This document shows positions 17,020-25,114 of a stretch of DNA of 64,000 bases, piece by piece. A program made the translations under genes and the position numbers. Numbering within the stretch: position 1 is the first letter of the stretch; each line of letters starts with the position of its first letter. The notes under the pieces were generated by a model. The model was not told where the DNA came from and made no database searches. It saw only the letters and a list, made by a program, of their open reading frames with translations. This stretch comes from DATMER01 sp963741305 (GTDB lineage Bacteria > Acidobacteriota > Thermoanaerobaculia > Multivoradales > UBA5704): NCBI GenBank assembly GCA_963741305.1, contig CAVUHL010000003.1, positions 868,001 through 932,000 on the forward strand. The letters run 5' to 3'.

Positions 17020-18573
17020 TCAGACCGCCGGCCGGGGTGATGGGGGTGCCGGGGGAAGAGGGGGCGTTTTCCACAGTGACGGTTCCGGCGAGGCTGCGAA
17101 GACAAGCCTCCGCGCGGCGGTGCGTCGCCAATCCTTGACCCGGCGCTGAAACGTGCGCAGCTGGCTATTGGGGAAGACTCCCGGGTGCTCAGACTGGAGG
17201 CGCTCAAAGAGTTCCTTGCCAACGCGGTCTGGTTCGACCTCGAGCCATTCAAGTACACCTGGCCAGACCGTCTCGAAAGGATCCCTTCGGGTGCGCCAGT
17301 CACGCGCCGGTCTTGGCACGGTGCGGTGCGTTGCTCGGACTTCTCCGTGCTGCCAGGCTGTCGCCAAACCTTTGAGAAAGGCATCCAGGTTTCCATCGTG
17401 ACAAGGAGGAAGATGCGGCGCCTGACCCGCGGCAAGTTCAGCAAGATGATGTTGAACGGCTCGGATCTCCTCCAGGAGGCTCAACGGGTCAAGCTTCGCT
17501 GCTACCTCTCGAAGGCGCTCTTTCATCTCCTCCGTGACCGCATTGGAGGCCAGGAGTCTGCTGTGTGGCGTCTCGGGCGAATGGTAGCTCTTGCGGACTC
17601 TCGACCCCAGCCGCGTCTTGGAGGCTAACTTGAACGAAGGCTGGAAGAAATTCACAAACAGCCGAGATGCTGCGTAGAGCCGCGAGAGCGACTTGGCGGC
17701 AATGAGTCCCTCGAGCCTTCGGTAACCGACTAGGCGGCGAACGACGGCACCATTCTTCTGCTCGACCCATGCTTGGTCGTTTTTGCGGTATGGGCGAGAC
17801 CGTGTGAGCTCAATCCCGTGCTGGTCGCAGTAGGCCGCAACCGTCTCGTTCATGAACTCGCCCCCGTTGTCGGTATCGAATCCGAGCAGTGGGAAAGGCA
17901 TGTTAGTGCGTAGCCCCTCGAGCGCTTCCGCGACAAGCGCGCCGTCGCGGACGACTAGCGCCACGCACTCGGTCCACCCGGAGGCTACGTCTGTCAGCGT
18001 GAGCGTATGGACGAAGCTTCCTGCCGCAGACTCCCCACCGTGACTCACCAGATCGGCCTCCATGTAGCCTGGCTGCGGTTCCTTCCAGTCCGCGAACGTG
18101 CGTACTGGTACGTTCCGCCGGATTGCGGGTATTGCCCTCGGGCGCGAACGCTGCCCTGAGACCGCCGCGCGGGTGGCGAGCAGCAAGCGGTCGATGGTTG
18201 CGGCGCTGGCAGACAGCACCCGGGCGCGCACCGTCGCCTCAAGTGTCAAGCGACCGTGGTTTTCGAGGGCGTTGACCAGAATCGGCAGGAGGGCTTTGAG
18301 CCTCTTGCCGCAGACACGGTCCGAGGCCTCCCACAGGACGATCAGCGCCTCGCGCACCGCTTCGTCATACAGGCGTAGGCGTGGTCGCTGGGTCGATTCG
18401 CTGGGTCGCGGGCCTGCATTGAACAACCGAATCGCGTGCTTGCGGTGGTAGCCGGTGACCGCAACGAACTCATCCAGGATGCGCAGCTTCGCTTCCTTCG
18501 TGCCCGCTCGGTAGCGGTCCCCAATCGCCTTCAGCAACGCCTGGCGCGTCGCGGTGCTTACCTTCTTTGGCAT
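17020..18573 (-). CDS. IS transposase with integrase (rve) catalytic domain
   Basis: A 517-aa DDE transposase. The N-terminus is a helix-turn-helix region (ATRQALLKAIGDRYRAGTKE, then TGYHRKHAIRLF). The catalytic triad is in EADLV (first Asp), GFDTDNGGEF (second Asp) and WVEQKNGAVVRRLVGY (Glu). The remaining C-terminal part is basic and Arg/Trp-rich. The frame is intact and starts 12 bases inside the right terminal repeat, so the element may still be active. It resembles the integrase-core transposases often lumped as ISNCY; I do not assign a family name. Confidence 0.88.
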   Translation of the reverse strand: MPKKVSTATRQALLKAIGDRYRAGTKEAKLRILDEFVAVTGYHRKHAIRLFNAGPRPSESTQRPRLRLYDEAVREALIVLWEASDRVCGKRLKALLPILVNALENHGRLTLEATVRARVLSASAATIDRLLLATRAAVSGQRSRPRAIPAIRRNVPVRTFADWKEPQPGYMEADLVSHGGESAAGSFVHTLTLTDVASGWTECVALVVRDGALVAEALEGLRTNMPFPLLGFDTDNGGEFMNETVAAYCDQHGIELTRSRPYRKNDQAWVEQKNGAVVRRLVGYRRLEGLIAAKSLSRLYAASRLFVNFFQPSFKLASKTRLGSRVRKSYHSPETPHSRLLASNAVTEEMKERLREVAAKLDPLSLLEEIRAVQHHLAELAAGQAPHLPPCHDGNLDAFLKGLATAWQHGEVRATHRTVPRPARDWRTRRDPFETVWPGVLEWLEVEPDRVGKELFERLQSEHPGVFPNSQLRTFQRRVKDWRRTAARRLVFAASPEPSLWKTPPLPPAPPSPRPAV

Positions 18574-18584
18574 CTTGCCTCCTT

Positions 18585-18620
18585 GAGCCCGCTATTGGTA
18601 GCAGACTTCGTGAGGCAACA
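18585..18620 (-). repeat. IS right terminal inverted repeat
   Basis: Reads GTGAGGCAACA at 18610-18620 on the plus strand, the exact complement of the left end, with TGGTA at 18596-18600 complementing TACCA. Confidence 0.75.
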
Positions 18621-18714
18621 GCCCCCCTCTCAGTAGCAAAAGGGATGAGTCAGCGCGCTGCACAGGACTAATTGTCGCTGCGCACCGCTTTGCTTACGTT
18701 TAGGATACAACCCC

Positions 18715-19098
18715 ATGGACGAGATCGAGCTGAACAAGAAGAACGCGCAAGCCTTCTACGACCTGATGTTCAACCAGTGCAAGCCCGCCGAGGCCGTTGA
18801 GAAGTACGTTGGAGACACCTACACCCAGCACAATCCGATGGTCGCGGATGGCAAGCAAGCCTTCATCGAGTATTTCAACCGGATGGCCGCCGAGTACCCA
18901 GGCAAGCGGGTCGAGTTCCGGCGGGTGATTGCCGATGGCGACTACGTGGTCCTCCACTGTTTCCAACACTGGCCCGGCGATGGCGACTGGGCCGGCATCG
19001 ACATCTTCCGCTTCGACGCGCAGGGGAAGATCGTTGAGCACTGGGACGTGCTTCAACGGGTTCCTGCCGACTCGGCCAATCAGAACACGATGTTCTGA
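18715..19098 (+). CDS. SnoaL-like / NTF2-fold protein
   Basis: A 127-aa cone-fold protein of the SnoaL-like polyketide-cyclase superfamily. Diagnostic stretches: NKKNAQAFYDLMFNQCKPAEAVEKYVGDTYTQHNPMVADGKQ is shared with the group annotated as predicted ester cyclases or nuclear-transport-factor-2 proteins, and DIFRFDAQGKIVEHWDVLQ is the conserved C-terminal strand pair. It probably acts on a small hydrophobic molecule, but no partner enzyme lies nearby. It sits next to the IS, in a region of miscellaneous single genes. Confidence 0.88.
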   Translation: MDEIELNKKNAQAFYDLMFNQCKPAEAVEKYVGDTYTQHNPMVADGKQAFIEYFNRMAAEYPGKRVEFRRVIADGDYVVLHCFQHWPGDGDWAGIDIFRFDAQGKIVEHWDVLQRVPADSANQNTMF

Positions 19099-19101
19099 TC
19101 G

Positions 19102-20403
19102 TCATCGGATCGGCTTTTCGAACAACTCCTGCGTGGCCTCTCCGAGGTTCTGGCCAAGGCTCTTCCGGGGCGGTGCGGCGCTGAAGAACCACTCCTCGAC
19201 GAGCGGGTCGGCGCGCGCCTCGATCTCGTTCCAGGCAGCGATGCTCGGGGTGCGGCGGACGTTCGCGATCGAGTCGATGAAGATTCGGGCCGAGCGCGGC
19301 GGCGCGTTGGGGTCCAGGAAATCGGGGCCTTCCGCCACGGTCTTGCGCGTGGGCACGATACGCCCGGACCGGGAGATGATTCCCGCACCTTCAGGATTCA
19401 GGGCGAACTCGAGGAAGCGGTAAGCCGCATCTTTCAGTTTGGATCTCTTTGCCATGCAATACGCATCGGCGTGCAACACCGTGGCTGCCCTCTCGTGGCG
19501 TGGCAGCGGCGCGACATCCCAGTCCAGTCCGCGCACTGTGCGCAGCGCCGCGGTGTAGCGGCGGCTTTCCAGGAACATGCCGAGGCCGCCGCGCGCGAAA
19601 CGCGACTCCAGATCCTCGCTCTCGTTCTCGATCAGAGGAGGGACGACCTTGTGCGTCGCTTGCCAGGAGCGCACGAAATTCAGAGCCTCGCGCGCTTTCG
19701 GCTCATCGAGCATGAAGCGTGTTGGCCGTTGGAGGTCGTCGACGAGGTCGCCGCCCGCTTGCCAGACAAACGGGGCGAGCCGGATCAACGCCGGTTCAAA
19801 TCCAAGGCCGTACACGTCTGACTTGCCGTCGCCATTCGTGTCCCGTGTCAGGGCCTTGGCAGCCGTGAGGAATTCAGCCCACGTCCAGGCGGCTCCGGGC
19901 AACGGCAGGCCGGCTTCTTTGAAGAGCGTGCGGTTGTAGTAGACGGCCAGGCTCGAGGTGTTCCGCGGGGCGCAGACCAGCGTACCGTCGTAGCGGAACG
20001 CCTCGATCGCTGGTTCGTAGAAGTCCTCCTCGCGAAACCGGCCGCGCTCGGTCAGCCGCGGTCCAAGCGGCTCGAGCACTCCTTGGGCCGCGAACTGGCC
20101 ATAGCGCCGGAAGTTGATCAGGAAGAGGTCCGGAGGGTCCCCGTCCGGCAAGCTGGAAGCCAGCTTGGCCATGTGGTCCTTTTGTGTGGCGACAGGGATG
20201 AGCTCGACCTTCACGTCCGGCGCGCTCGCCTGGAATGCGGCAATGAGGTCCTTGTAGGCGTTGAGCTCGGGGGCATCGCCGAATACCTGCAGGCGCAGCG
20301 GCCCCGAGGCGGTGGCGTGAGCGGACCGTTCCTCGCCCGACTTGCAGCCGGAGCAGGCCAGGCACATGCACAGGAGTGTTGCCAAAGTCCTCGATCGAGT
20401 CAT
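19102..20403 (-). CDS. ABC transporter extracellular solute-binding protein (family 1), orphan
   Basis: A 433-aa sugar-type solute-binding protein. ATG 20403 is preferred to 20433 because AAGGGG lies six bases upstream and a signal peptide starts at once (MTRSRTLATLLCMCLACSGC), with a likely lipobox cysteine. Core features: LRLQVFGDAPELNAYKDLIAAFQ, PDVKVELIPV, GDPPDLFLINFRRYGQFAAQGVLEPL, and GAAWTWAEFLTAAKALT. It would bind a sugar or glycerophosphodiester for import. No permease or ATPase gene adjoins it, so it must use components elsewhere or act as a sensor. It is convergent with the SnoaL gene with three bases between stops. Confidence 0.9.
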   Translation of the reverse strand: MTRSRTLATLLCMCLACSGCKSGEERSAHATASGPLRLQVFGDAPELNAYKDLIAAFQASAPDVKVELIPVATQKDHMAKLASSLPDGDPPDLFLINFRRYGQFAAQGVLEPLGPRLTERGRFREEDFYEPAIEAFRYDGTLVCAPRNTSSLAVYYNRTLFKEAGLPLPGAAWTWAEFLTAAKALTRDTNGDGKSDVYGLGFEPALIRLAPFVWQAGGDLVDDLQRPTRFMLDEPKAREALNFVRSWQATHKVVPPLIENESEDLESRFARGGLGMFLESRRYTAALRTVRGLDWDVAPLPRHERAATVLHADAYCMAKRSKLKDAAYRFLEFALNPEGAGIISRSGRIVPTRKTVAEGPDFLDPNAPPRSARIFIDSIANVRRTPSIAAWNEIEARADPLVEEWFFSAAPPRKSLGQNLGEATQELFEKPIR

Positions 20404-20444
20404 CCAGTTCCCCTTGCCAATGACAAGCCGCATACTACTCCGCT

Positions 20445-21032
20445 GTGAAAGGCTCGATTCAGTCTGAGGCGCGCATTGCCCTCGTACGGCATGCCCGCTC
20501 TGCGCACGTCCACGCTGGCTGGGTCGACTCCAGTGGCTTCCGGGCGTGGCGTGAGGCCTATGAGGCCGCCGGCATCCACGAAGACGAGCGCGTTCCTGCA
20601 CAGCTCGAGCAGCTCGTGTCCCGTGCCGACCTCGTGCTCTCCAGCGACGCTGCCCGTGCCGTCGCCTCGGCGCACATGCTGGCGCCCGGACGCGAGGTCG
20701 CCGCCTCTCCTCTGCTGCGCGAGCTCGACCTCGAAGGCCCTGCTCTCGGCGGGCTTCGTCTCCCACTCGGAGCGTGGGCGGTCGCAGTCGGCGGGCGAGC
20801 CCTGATCCGGACTCTGTGCCGGCAGTACCCATCCGCGGCTGAGGTCGCCCGCATCGACGACGCAGCGGCCTGGCTGGAAGGGCTCGCCGCGCAACGCTCC
20901 CTGATCGTCGCTGTCACTCACGCGATGTTCCGTCGGCGGCTGTCCAATCGACTCATGCAATCCGGCTGGCAGGCCGAACCGGGGCGCCGTTCGCTGCAGC
21001 CCTGGAGCGCGTGGATCTTCAGGCGGCTGTGA
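20445..21032 (+). CDS. Histidine phosphatase superfamily protein
   Basis: A 195-aa member of the phosphoglycerate-mutase/SixA-like group. The nucleophile motif is VRHARSAH near residue 15, with a Ser replacing the usual Glu/Gly spacing. SSDAARAVASAHMLA gives the second Arg, the acid is in ELDLEGP, and VAVTHAMFRRRL supplies the second catalytic His. GTG 20445 is the first plausible start. It is divergent from the solute-binding protein gene with 41 bases between starts. The phosphorylated substrate is unknown. Confidence 0.85.
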   Translation: MKGSIQSEARIALVRHARSAHVHAGWVDSSGFRAWREAYEAAGIHEDERVPAQLEQLVSRADLVLSSDAARAVASAHMLAPGREVAASPLLRELDLEGPALGGLRLPLGAWAVAVGGRALIRTLCRQYPSAAEVARIDDAAAWLEGLAAQRSLIVAVTHAMFRRRLSNRLMQSGWQAEPGRRSLQPWSAWIFRRL

Positions 21033-21144
21033 GAAGGGCGTCATTTCAGGCCCTGAGAAGGTAAACCGGAGTCCTGCCTTATGCGTCTTTCTCTACATCA
21101 GGACTTTCGGTCGAGAGGCTGTTTCCTCTCGGGAAGGAGAATGA

Positions 21145-21486
21145 ATGAGAATTTCTGTCCCGGTCCGTATCGCCCTCTGTCTCCTGACCCTCGCTGCGAT
21201 CGTCGCGCCGGAGGTCGCGTCTGCCTGCTACGGCAAGTGCATGATGGTCGCTCCCATGTGCCGGCGTTGCGGGGACTCCCCGACCTACACCGGAGTGCTC
21301 TGCCAGGATAGCGGCAACTGCGGCTGCTTCTACATCCAGTGTGTTTCTGCGCAGCCCGAGGCCAAGCAGCCGCCGACGCAGACCGCGCTGAACGAGCTGG
21401 GCCTCGGCGCGCCCATGGTGGCTCCGGCCTCCTGCCTGAGCGCCTCCGCGGAAGTCGCGCCGCCGCTGGCGGTTCCCGCGGACTGA
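21145..21486 (+). CDS. Secreted cysteine-rich protein, function unknown
   Basis: A 113-aa exported protein with signal peptide MRISVPVRIALCLLTLAA and AGGAGAATG-type start context. The mature half has eight cysteines in CYGKC, MCRRC, GVLC, NCGCF and IQC, probably forming disulfides in the periplasm or outside. The C-terminal third is Pro/Ala-rich and low in complexity. No known family is recognised. It is followed by a multi-armed GC-rich hairpin region. Confidence 0.6.
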   Translation: MRISVPVRIALCLLTLAAIVAPEVASACYGKCMMVAPMCRRCGDSPTYTGVLCQDSGNCGCFYIQCVSAQPEAKQPPTQTALNELGLGAPMVAPASCLSASAEVAPPLAVPAD

Positions 21487-21505
21487 CGGCCTCAGATCGG
21501 ACTCT

Positions 21506-21559
21506 CTCGGGCTATCCCCGAGCCTCTCGGGGCAATCCCCGAGTCGCTCGGGGCGTTTT
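21506..21559 (+). terminator. Alternating five-arm hairpin ending in T-run
   Basis: CTCGGG (21506), CCCCGAG (21516), CTCGGGG (21526), CCCCGAG (21537) and CTCGGGG (21547) alternate, then CGTTTT. The last pair forms a 7-bp intrinsic terminator, but neighbouring arms can pair in other ways, giving mutually exclusive stems. It lies between convergent genes. Confidence 0.65.
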
Positions 21560-21607
21560 GACGACCGGGCGGGGTGGGGTAGTGCCCTGTCACGTCGAAA
21601 AGATGGA

Positions 21608-23080
21608 TCATCTTTCTGTAGGGCCGCCCCTTGTGCCTGCCAGCCGGCGAAAAAGTTCCACGTACTCCCGGCCTTGCACGTCCCAGGAGTAGTCCTTCGC
21701 CATGCCGTTGAGCATCAGGCGCTCCCAGGCGGATTTGTCCTGATACGCATCGAGGGCGGTGTCGAGGGCCCAGCGCAGGCCTTCGGCCGTGTAGTGCTCG
21801 AAGACGAAGCCGGTGCCTTGACGGGTTGCGGGGTCAAAGGGCTCGACCGTGTCGGCCAGGCCGCCGGTCCTGCGCACGATGGGGGGCGTGCCGTAGCGCA
21901 GGCTGTACATCTGGTTCAGGCCGCAGGGCTCGTAGTAGGAAGGCATCAGGAAGAGGTCGGCGCCGGCTTCGATCCAGTGCGCGAGCGGATTGTTGAAGCC
22001 GCGGTAGAACCAGGCGCGGCCTGCGAAACGCCATTGCAGCCATTGGAAGAAGTCTTCGTATTTCGATTCGCCGCTGCCTAGTGCGATCACCTTGAAATTC
22101 CGGCAGGCCAGCACCGCGGGCAGCGCGTCGAAGGCCAGCTCGAAACCTTTCTGAAAGGTGAGCCGCGAGACGATCCCCACGATCGGGGTATCCACATCCC
22201 CTCCAATTCCGGTCTCTTCGAGGAGGGCGCGCTTCATTTCCCTCTTTCCTGAGAGGTCGTCCGCGGAGTAGCGGTAGGGCAGGTGGGGATCGGTCGACGG
22301 GTCCCACTCGCCGTAATCCATACCGTTCACGATTCCGATCAACCGGCCCGCCCGCGCCCTCGTCAGCCACTCCAGCCCGAAGCCGAGCTCTCCACCCTGG
22401 ATCTCCTGCGCGTAGGTGCGGCTCACCGCCGTGATCACGTCGGCATGGAGGAGGCCGGTCTTGAGCACGTTGAAGCGGCCGGCGGCAGAATCGGTCCCAT
22501 CCAGCCAGTATCCGTGCTCCGCGAGCCCGATGTCTCCGATGGCGCTCGCGGGCAGCAGGCCTTGGAAGGCCATGTTGTGAATGGTCAGGACGGTGCGCGT
22601 GCGGCTGAAGAGGCGGTCCCAGCCGTAGATGGCCTTGAGGAAGATCGGCGCCAGCGCCGTGTGCCAGTCGTGGCAGTGGACGATGTCCGGCCCCCACGCC
22701 ATCCGCTGGCAGCATTCGAAGGCCGCCCGCGTCAGGAAGGCGAAGCGCGGGCCGTCGTCCAGATCGCCGTGATAGATCCCCTCCCGCCCGAAGAGCTGCG
22801 GGTTGGCGATGAAGTAGACGTCGATGTCGCTGTCCGGCAGCTTCGTGGTCAGGACGGAAAAGCGGAAGTAGTGCGGGCCAATCCAGATGGGCACGTCCTG
22901 GAGGAAGCCCACGGGTACGAAGCTCTCGGGCCGGCGGGTAAGCTGGCCGTAGAACGGCAGGAAGATCCGCACGTCGTGGCCTTCGCGGCCCAGGTAGCGA
23001 GACAGGCCGGCGACGACATCCCCGAGCCCGCCGGTCTTCGCAAACGGAGTGACCTCCGCCGCGATTTGGAGAATATTCAT
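21608..23080 (-). CDS. glgA: Glycogen synthase (ADP-glucose type)
   Basis: A 490-aa GT5 glucosyltransferase that extends alpha-1,4-glucan from ADP-glucose. The N-terminal signature is AEVTPFAKTGGLGDVVAGL, with the KTGGL ADP-glucose-binding lysine. The C-terminal segments are GIVSRLTFQKGFELA, PSYYEPCGLNQMYSLRYGTPPIVRRTGGLADTV. Full length for bacterial GlgA. ATG 23080 overlaps the glgC stop by one base (TGATG), so the pair is translated together. A branching enzyme and phosphorylase are not in this window. Confidence 0.97.
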   Translation of the reverse strand: MNILQIAAEVTPFAKTGGLGDVVAGLSRYLGREGHDVRIFLPFYGQLTRRPESFVPVGFLQDVPIWIGPHYFRFSVLTTKLPDSDIDVYFIANPQLFGREGIYHGDLDDGPRFAFLTRAAFECCQRMAWGPDIVHCHDWHTALAPIFLKAIYGWDRLFSRTRTVLTIHNMAFQGLLPASAIGDIGLAEHGYWLDGTDSAAGRFNVLKTGLLHADVITAVSRTYAQEIQGGELGFGLEWLTRARAGRLIGIVNGMDYGEWDPSTDPHLPYRYSADDLSGKREMKRALLEETGIGGDVDTPIVGIVSRLTFQKGFELAFDALPAVLACRNFKVIALGSGESKYEDFFQWLQWRFAGRAWFYRGFNNPLAHWIEAGADLFLMPSYYEPCGLNQMYSLRYGTPPIVRRTGGLADTVEPFDPATRQGTGFVFEHYTAEGLRWALDTALDAYQDKSAWERLMLNGMAKDYSWDVQGREYVELFRRLAGTRGGPTER

Positions 23081-24345
23081 CAGATCACCGTGCCCGGCGG
23101 GAGGATGGCGTTCTTGGGGACAACGATGATCCCGTCGCGGATGCAGTAGTTTTCACTGTCGAAGTTCTGAACGCCGGCTTCGTTGAGCAGTTTGCAGCCG
23201 TCGCCGATGCGGGCGTTGAAGTCGATGATCGAGTTGCGGATGTGGCAGTCCTGCCCAATCCCGATACCTACCTGGGAGCTGCCCTGCGGCAGGGTTTCCC
23301 AGATGTTCGCGCCCATGATCACCGAGCGCTCGACGATGGAATGCTCCCGTACCACGGCGCGGATGCCGATGATCGAATCGGTCACCCGGCTGCCCGAGAG
23401 GATGCTGCCTTCGCTCAGGAGCGAGCACTGGATGAAGCACTGGTTCACCTTGGTCCCCGGCAGGAAACGCGGGTGGGTGAAGATCCGCAGCTCGGAGTCG
23501 TACAGGTTGAGCGGCGGTAGCGGCAGTGTCAGGTCGAGGTTGGCCTGGTGGAAGCTCGGGATGGTGCCGATGTCGGTCCAATAGCCTTCATAGGGGTAGG
23601 CATAGACCCGGTACTTGTCGAGCGACTGCGGGATCACCTCGCGGCCGAAATCGACCGTGCTGCTGCCGACCAGGAGCTCGCTCAGGACTTCGGGGCGGAA
23701 GATGTAGATGCCCATGCTCGCCAGGAGCGAGCCTTCCGGCGCGGGGTAGCCCATCGCGGCCTGGGTCTGCTCGTCGACCGCCAGCATGTCGAGCTCTTCG
23801 GGTTCCTTCGGCTTCTCGTGGAACTCCCGCACGCGGCCGGTCGGGTCGAGGCGCAGGATGCCGAATCCCGGAGCTTCTTCCCGGGTTACCGGCTTGACCG
23901 CGATGGTCAGGTCGGCCCCGCGCTCCCGGTGGGTCTTCATGAGCTCGCCGATGTTCATCAGGTAGAGCTGGTCGCCCGAGAGGATCAGGACTTCCGGCGG
24001 GTTCGGCTCCAGCAGCCGGGGCAGGCACTGGCGCACGGCGTCGGCGGTGCCCTGGTACCAGTCCTTGCGCTCGGCGGTCAGCTCCGCGGCCAGGATGTTG
24101 ACGTAGCCCAGCGAGAAAGCGCTGAAGCGGTAGGTCTGGGCGATGTGGCGGTGCAGGCTCGCGCTGTTGAACTGGGTGATGACGAAGATCCGGTCGATGC
24201 CGGCATGCAGGCTGTTGCTGATCGGGATGTCGATCAGGCGGAACTTGCCACCGATCGGCACCGCCGGTTTCGCCCGGTCCCGCGTCAGGGGCCACAGCCG
24301 GCTCCCCTGCCCGCCGCCGAGAATTGCAGTGATCACCTTTTCCAA
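23080..24345 (-). CDS. glgC: Glucose-1-phosphate adenylyltransferase
   Basis: A nucleotidyltransferase of about 421 aa making ADP-glucose, the committed step of glycogen synthesis. N-terminal motif VITAILGGGQGSRLWPLT, then RAKPAVPIGGKFRLIDIPISN; the C-terminal left-handed beta-helix repeats (SIIGIRAVVREHSIVERSVIMGAN) are present. The start is uncertain: TTG 24345 has GGGGGGTGG at good spacing and gives the usual N-terminal length, TTG 24363 adds six residues, and GTG 24336 would also work. It is divergent from lipB with 43 bases between starts. Confidence 0.95.
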   Translation of the reverse strand: MEKVITAILGGGQGSRLWPLTRDRAKPAVPIGGKFRLIDIPISNSLHAGIDRIFVITQFNSASLHRHIAQTYRFSAFSLGYVNILAAELTAERKDWYQGTADAVRQCLPRLLEPNPPEVLILSGDQLYLMNIGELMKTHRERGADLTIAVKPVTREEAPGFGILRLDPTGRVREFHEKPKEPEELDMLAVDEQTQAAMGYPAPEGSLLASMGIYIFRPEVLSELLVGSSTVDFGREVIPQSLDKYRVYAYPYEGYWTDIGTIPSFHQANLDLTLPLPPLNLYDSELRIFTHPRFLPGTKVNQCFIQCSLLSEGSILSGSRVTDSIIGIRAVVREHSIVERSVIMGANIWETLPQGSSQVGIGIGQDCHIRNSIIDFNARIGDGCKLLNEAGVQNFDSENYCIRDGIIVVPKNAILPPGTVI

Positions 24346-24388
24346 GAGGCCACCCCCCGCCAAGTGCGGCGTATCTTACAGCAGTACA

Positions 24389-25114
24389 ATGCTGCCGATG
24401 CCGGAGATACCGAGCCGCCTGCTGCACTGGACCTGGATGGGCCGCGTCCCCTACACGGAGGCGGTAGAGCTGCAGCATGCCGTCCGTGACGGAGTGCGGC
24501 AGGGCGAGGGGCCGGAGCGATTCCTCCTGCTCGAGCACCCCCACGTCTACACCCTGGGCCGCAACGCGGACGGTGGGGACGTGCTCGCCGGTCCCGAATG
24601 GCTGCGTGCCCGGGGGATCGAGGTCGCCGAGTGCAACCGCGGCGGGCAGGTCACCTACCACGGGCCGGGGCAGCTCGTGGGCTATCCGGTCGTCAACCTG
24701 AGCCCCGGCCGGCGGGATGTCCGGCGCTACGTCCGCGATTTGCAGGAGGTGCTGATCCGGACTCTCCGGGAGTACGGCGTCGAGGCGCGCCCTGGGGAGG
24801 AGCAGGCGCTCATCGGCGTCTGGGCGGGGGAGGGCAAGATCGCCTCGATCGGAGTCCACCTCTCGCGCTGGATCACGACCCACGGTTTCGCCCTGAACGT
24901 CTCGACCGAGCTTTCCTACTTCTCGGGGATCATCCCCTGCGGCCTCGATCAGGTGGAGATGACCTCGATCGAGCGGCTGACGGGCAAGGCCCCCACTCTC
25001 TCCGGCATTGCCGCCGTCTGCGCCCGCCACTTTGGCGAGGTCTTCGGGCGCGATCTGGTGGACGACCCCTACCCCTCATGGGCTCCCGCGTCGATATCGG
25101 CCTCAACGCGGTGA
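24389..25114 (+). CDS. lipB: Octanoyltransferase (lipoate biosynthesis)
   Basis: A 241-aa enzyme that moves octanoate from acyl carrier protein to lipoyl domains. Catalytic residues visible: RGGQVTYHGPGQLVGYPVV, Lys in GKIASIGVHLSRWITTHGFALNV, and the acyl-accepting Cys in IIPCGL. LEHPHVYTLGRNA is the usual early segment. ATG 24389 is used; ATG 24398 is equally possible. It ends 37 bases inside the next gene. Together with lipA (59162) it can modify the E2 at 10749. Confidence 0.96.
   Translation: MLPMPEIPSRLLHWTWMGRVPYTEAVELQHAVRDGVRQGEGPERFLLLEHPHVYTLGRNADGGDVLAGPEWLRARGIEVAECNRGGQVTYHGPGQLVGYPVVNLSPGRRDVRRYVRDLQEVLIRTLREYGVEARPGEEQALIGVWAGEGKIASIGVHLSRWITTHGFALNVSTELSYFSGIIPCGLDQVEMTSIERLTGKAPTLSGIAAVCARHFGEVFGRDLVDDPYPSWAPASISASTR

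Larger units (their letters stand above)
16859..18620. mobile_element. Insertion sequence, about 1.76 kb
   Basis: Bounded by imperfect terminal inverted repeats (16859-16896 and 18585-18620) that share an 11-base perfect end TGTTGCCTCAC and a TACCA block. It contains a single integrase-type transposase on the minus strand. I see no clear target-site duplication: left flank GTGCAGCG, right flank GCCCCCCT. The family is not assigned with certainty. Confidence 0.8.
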
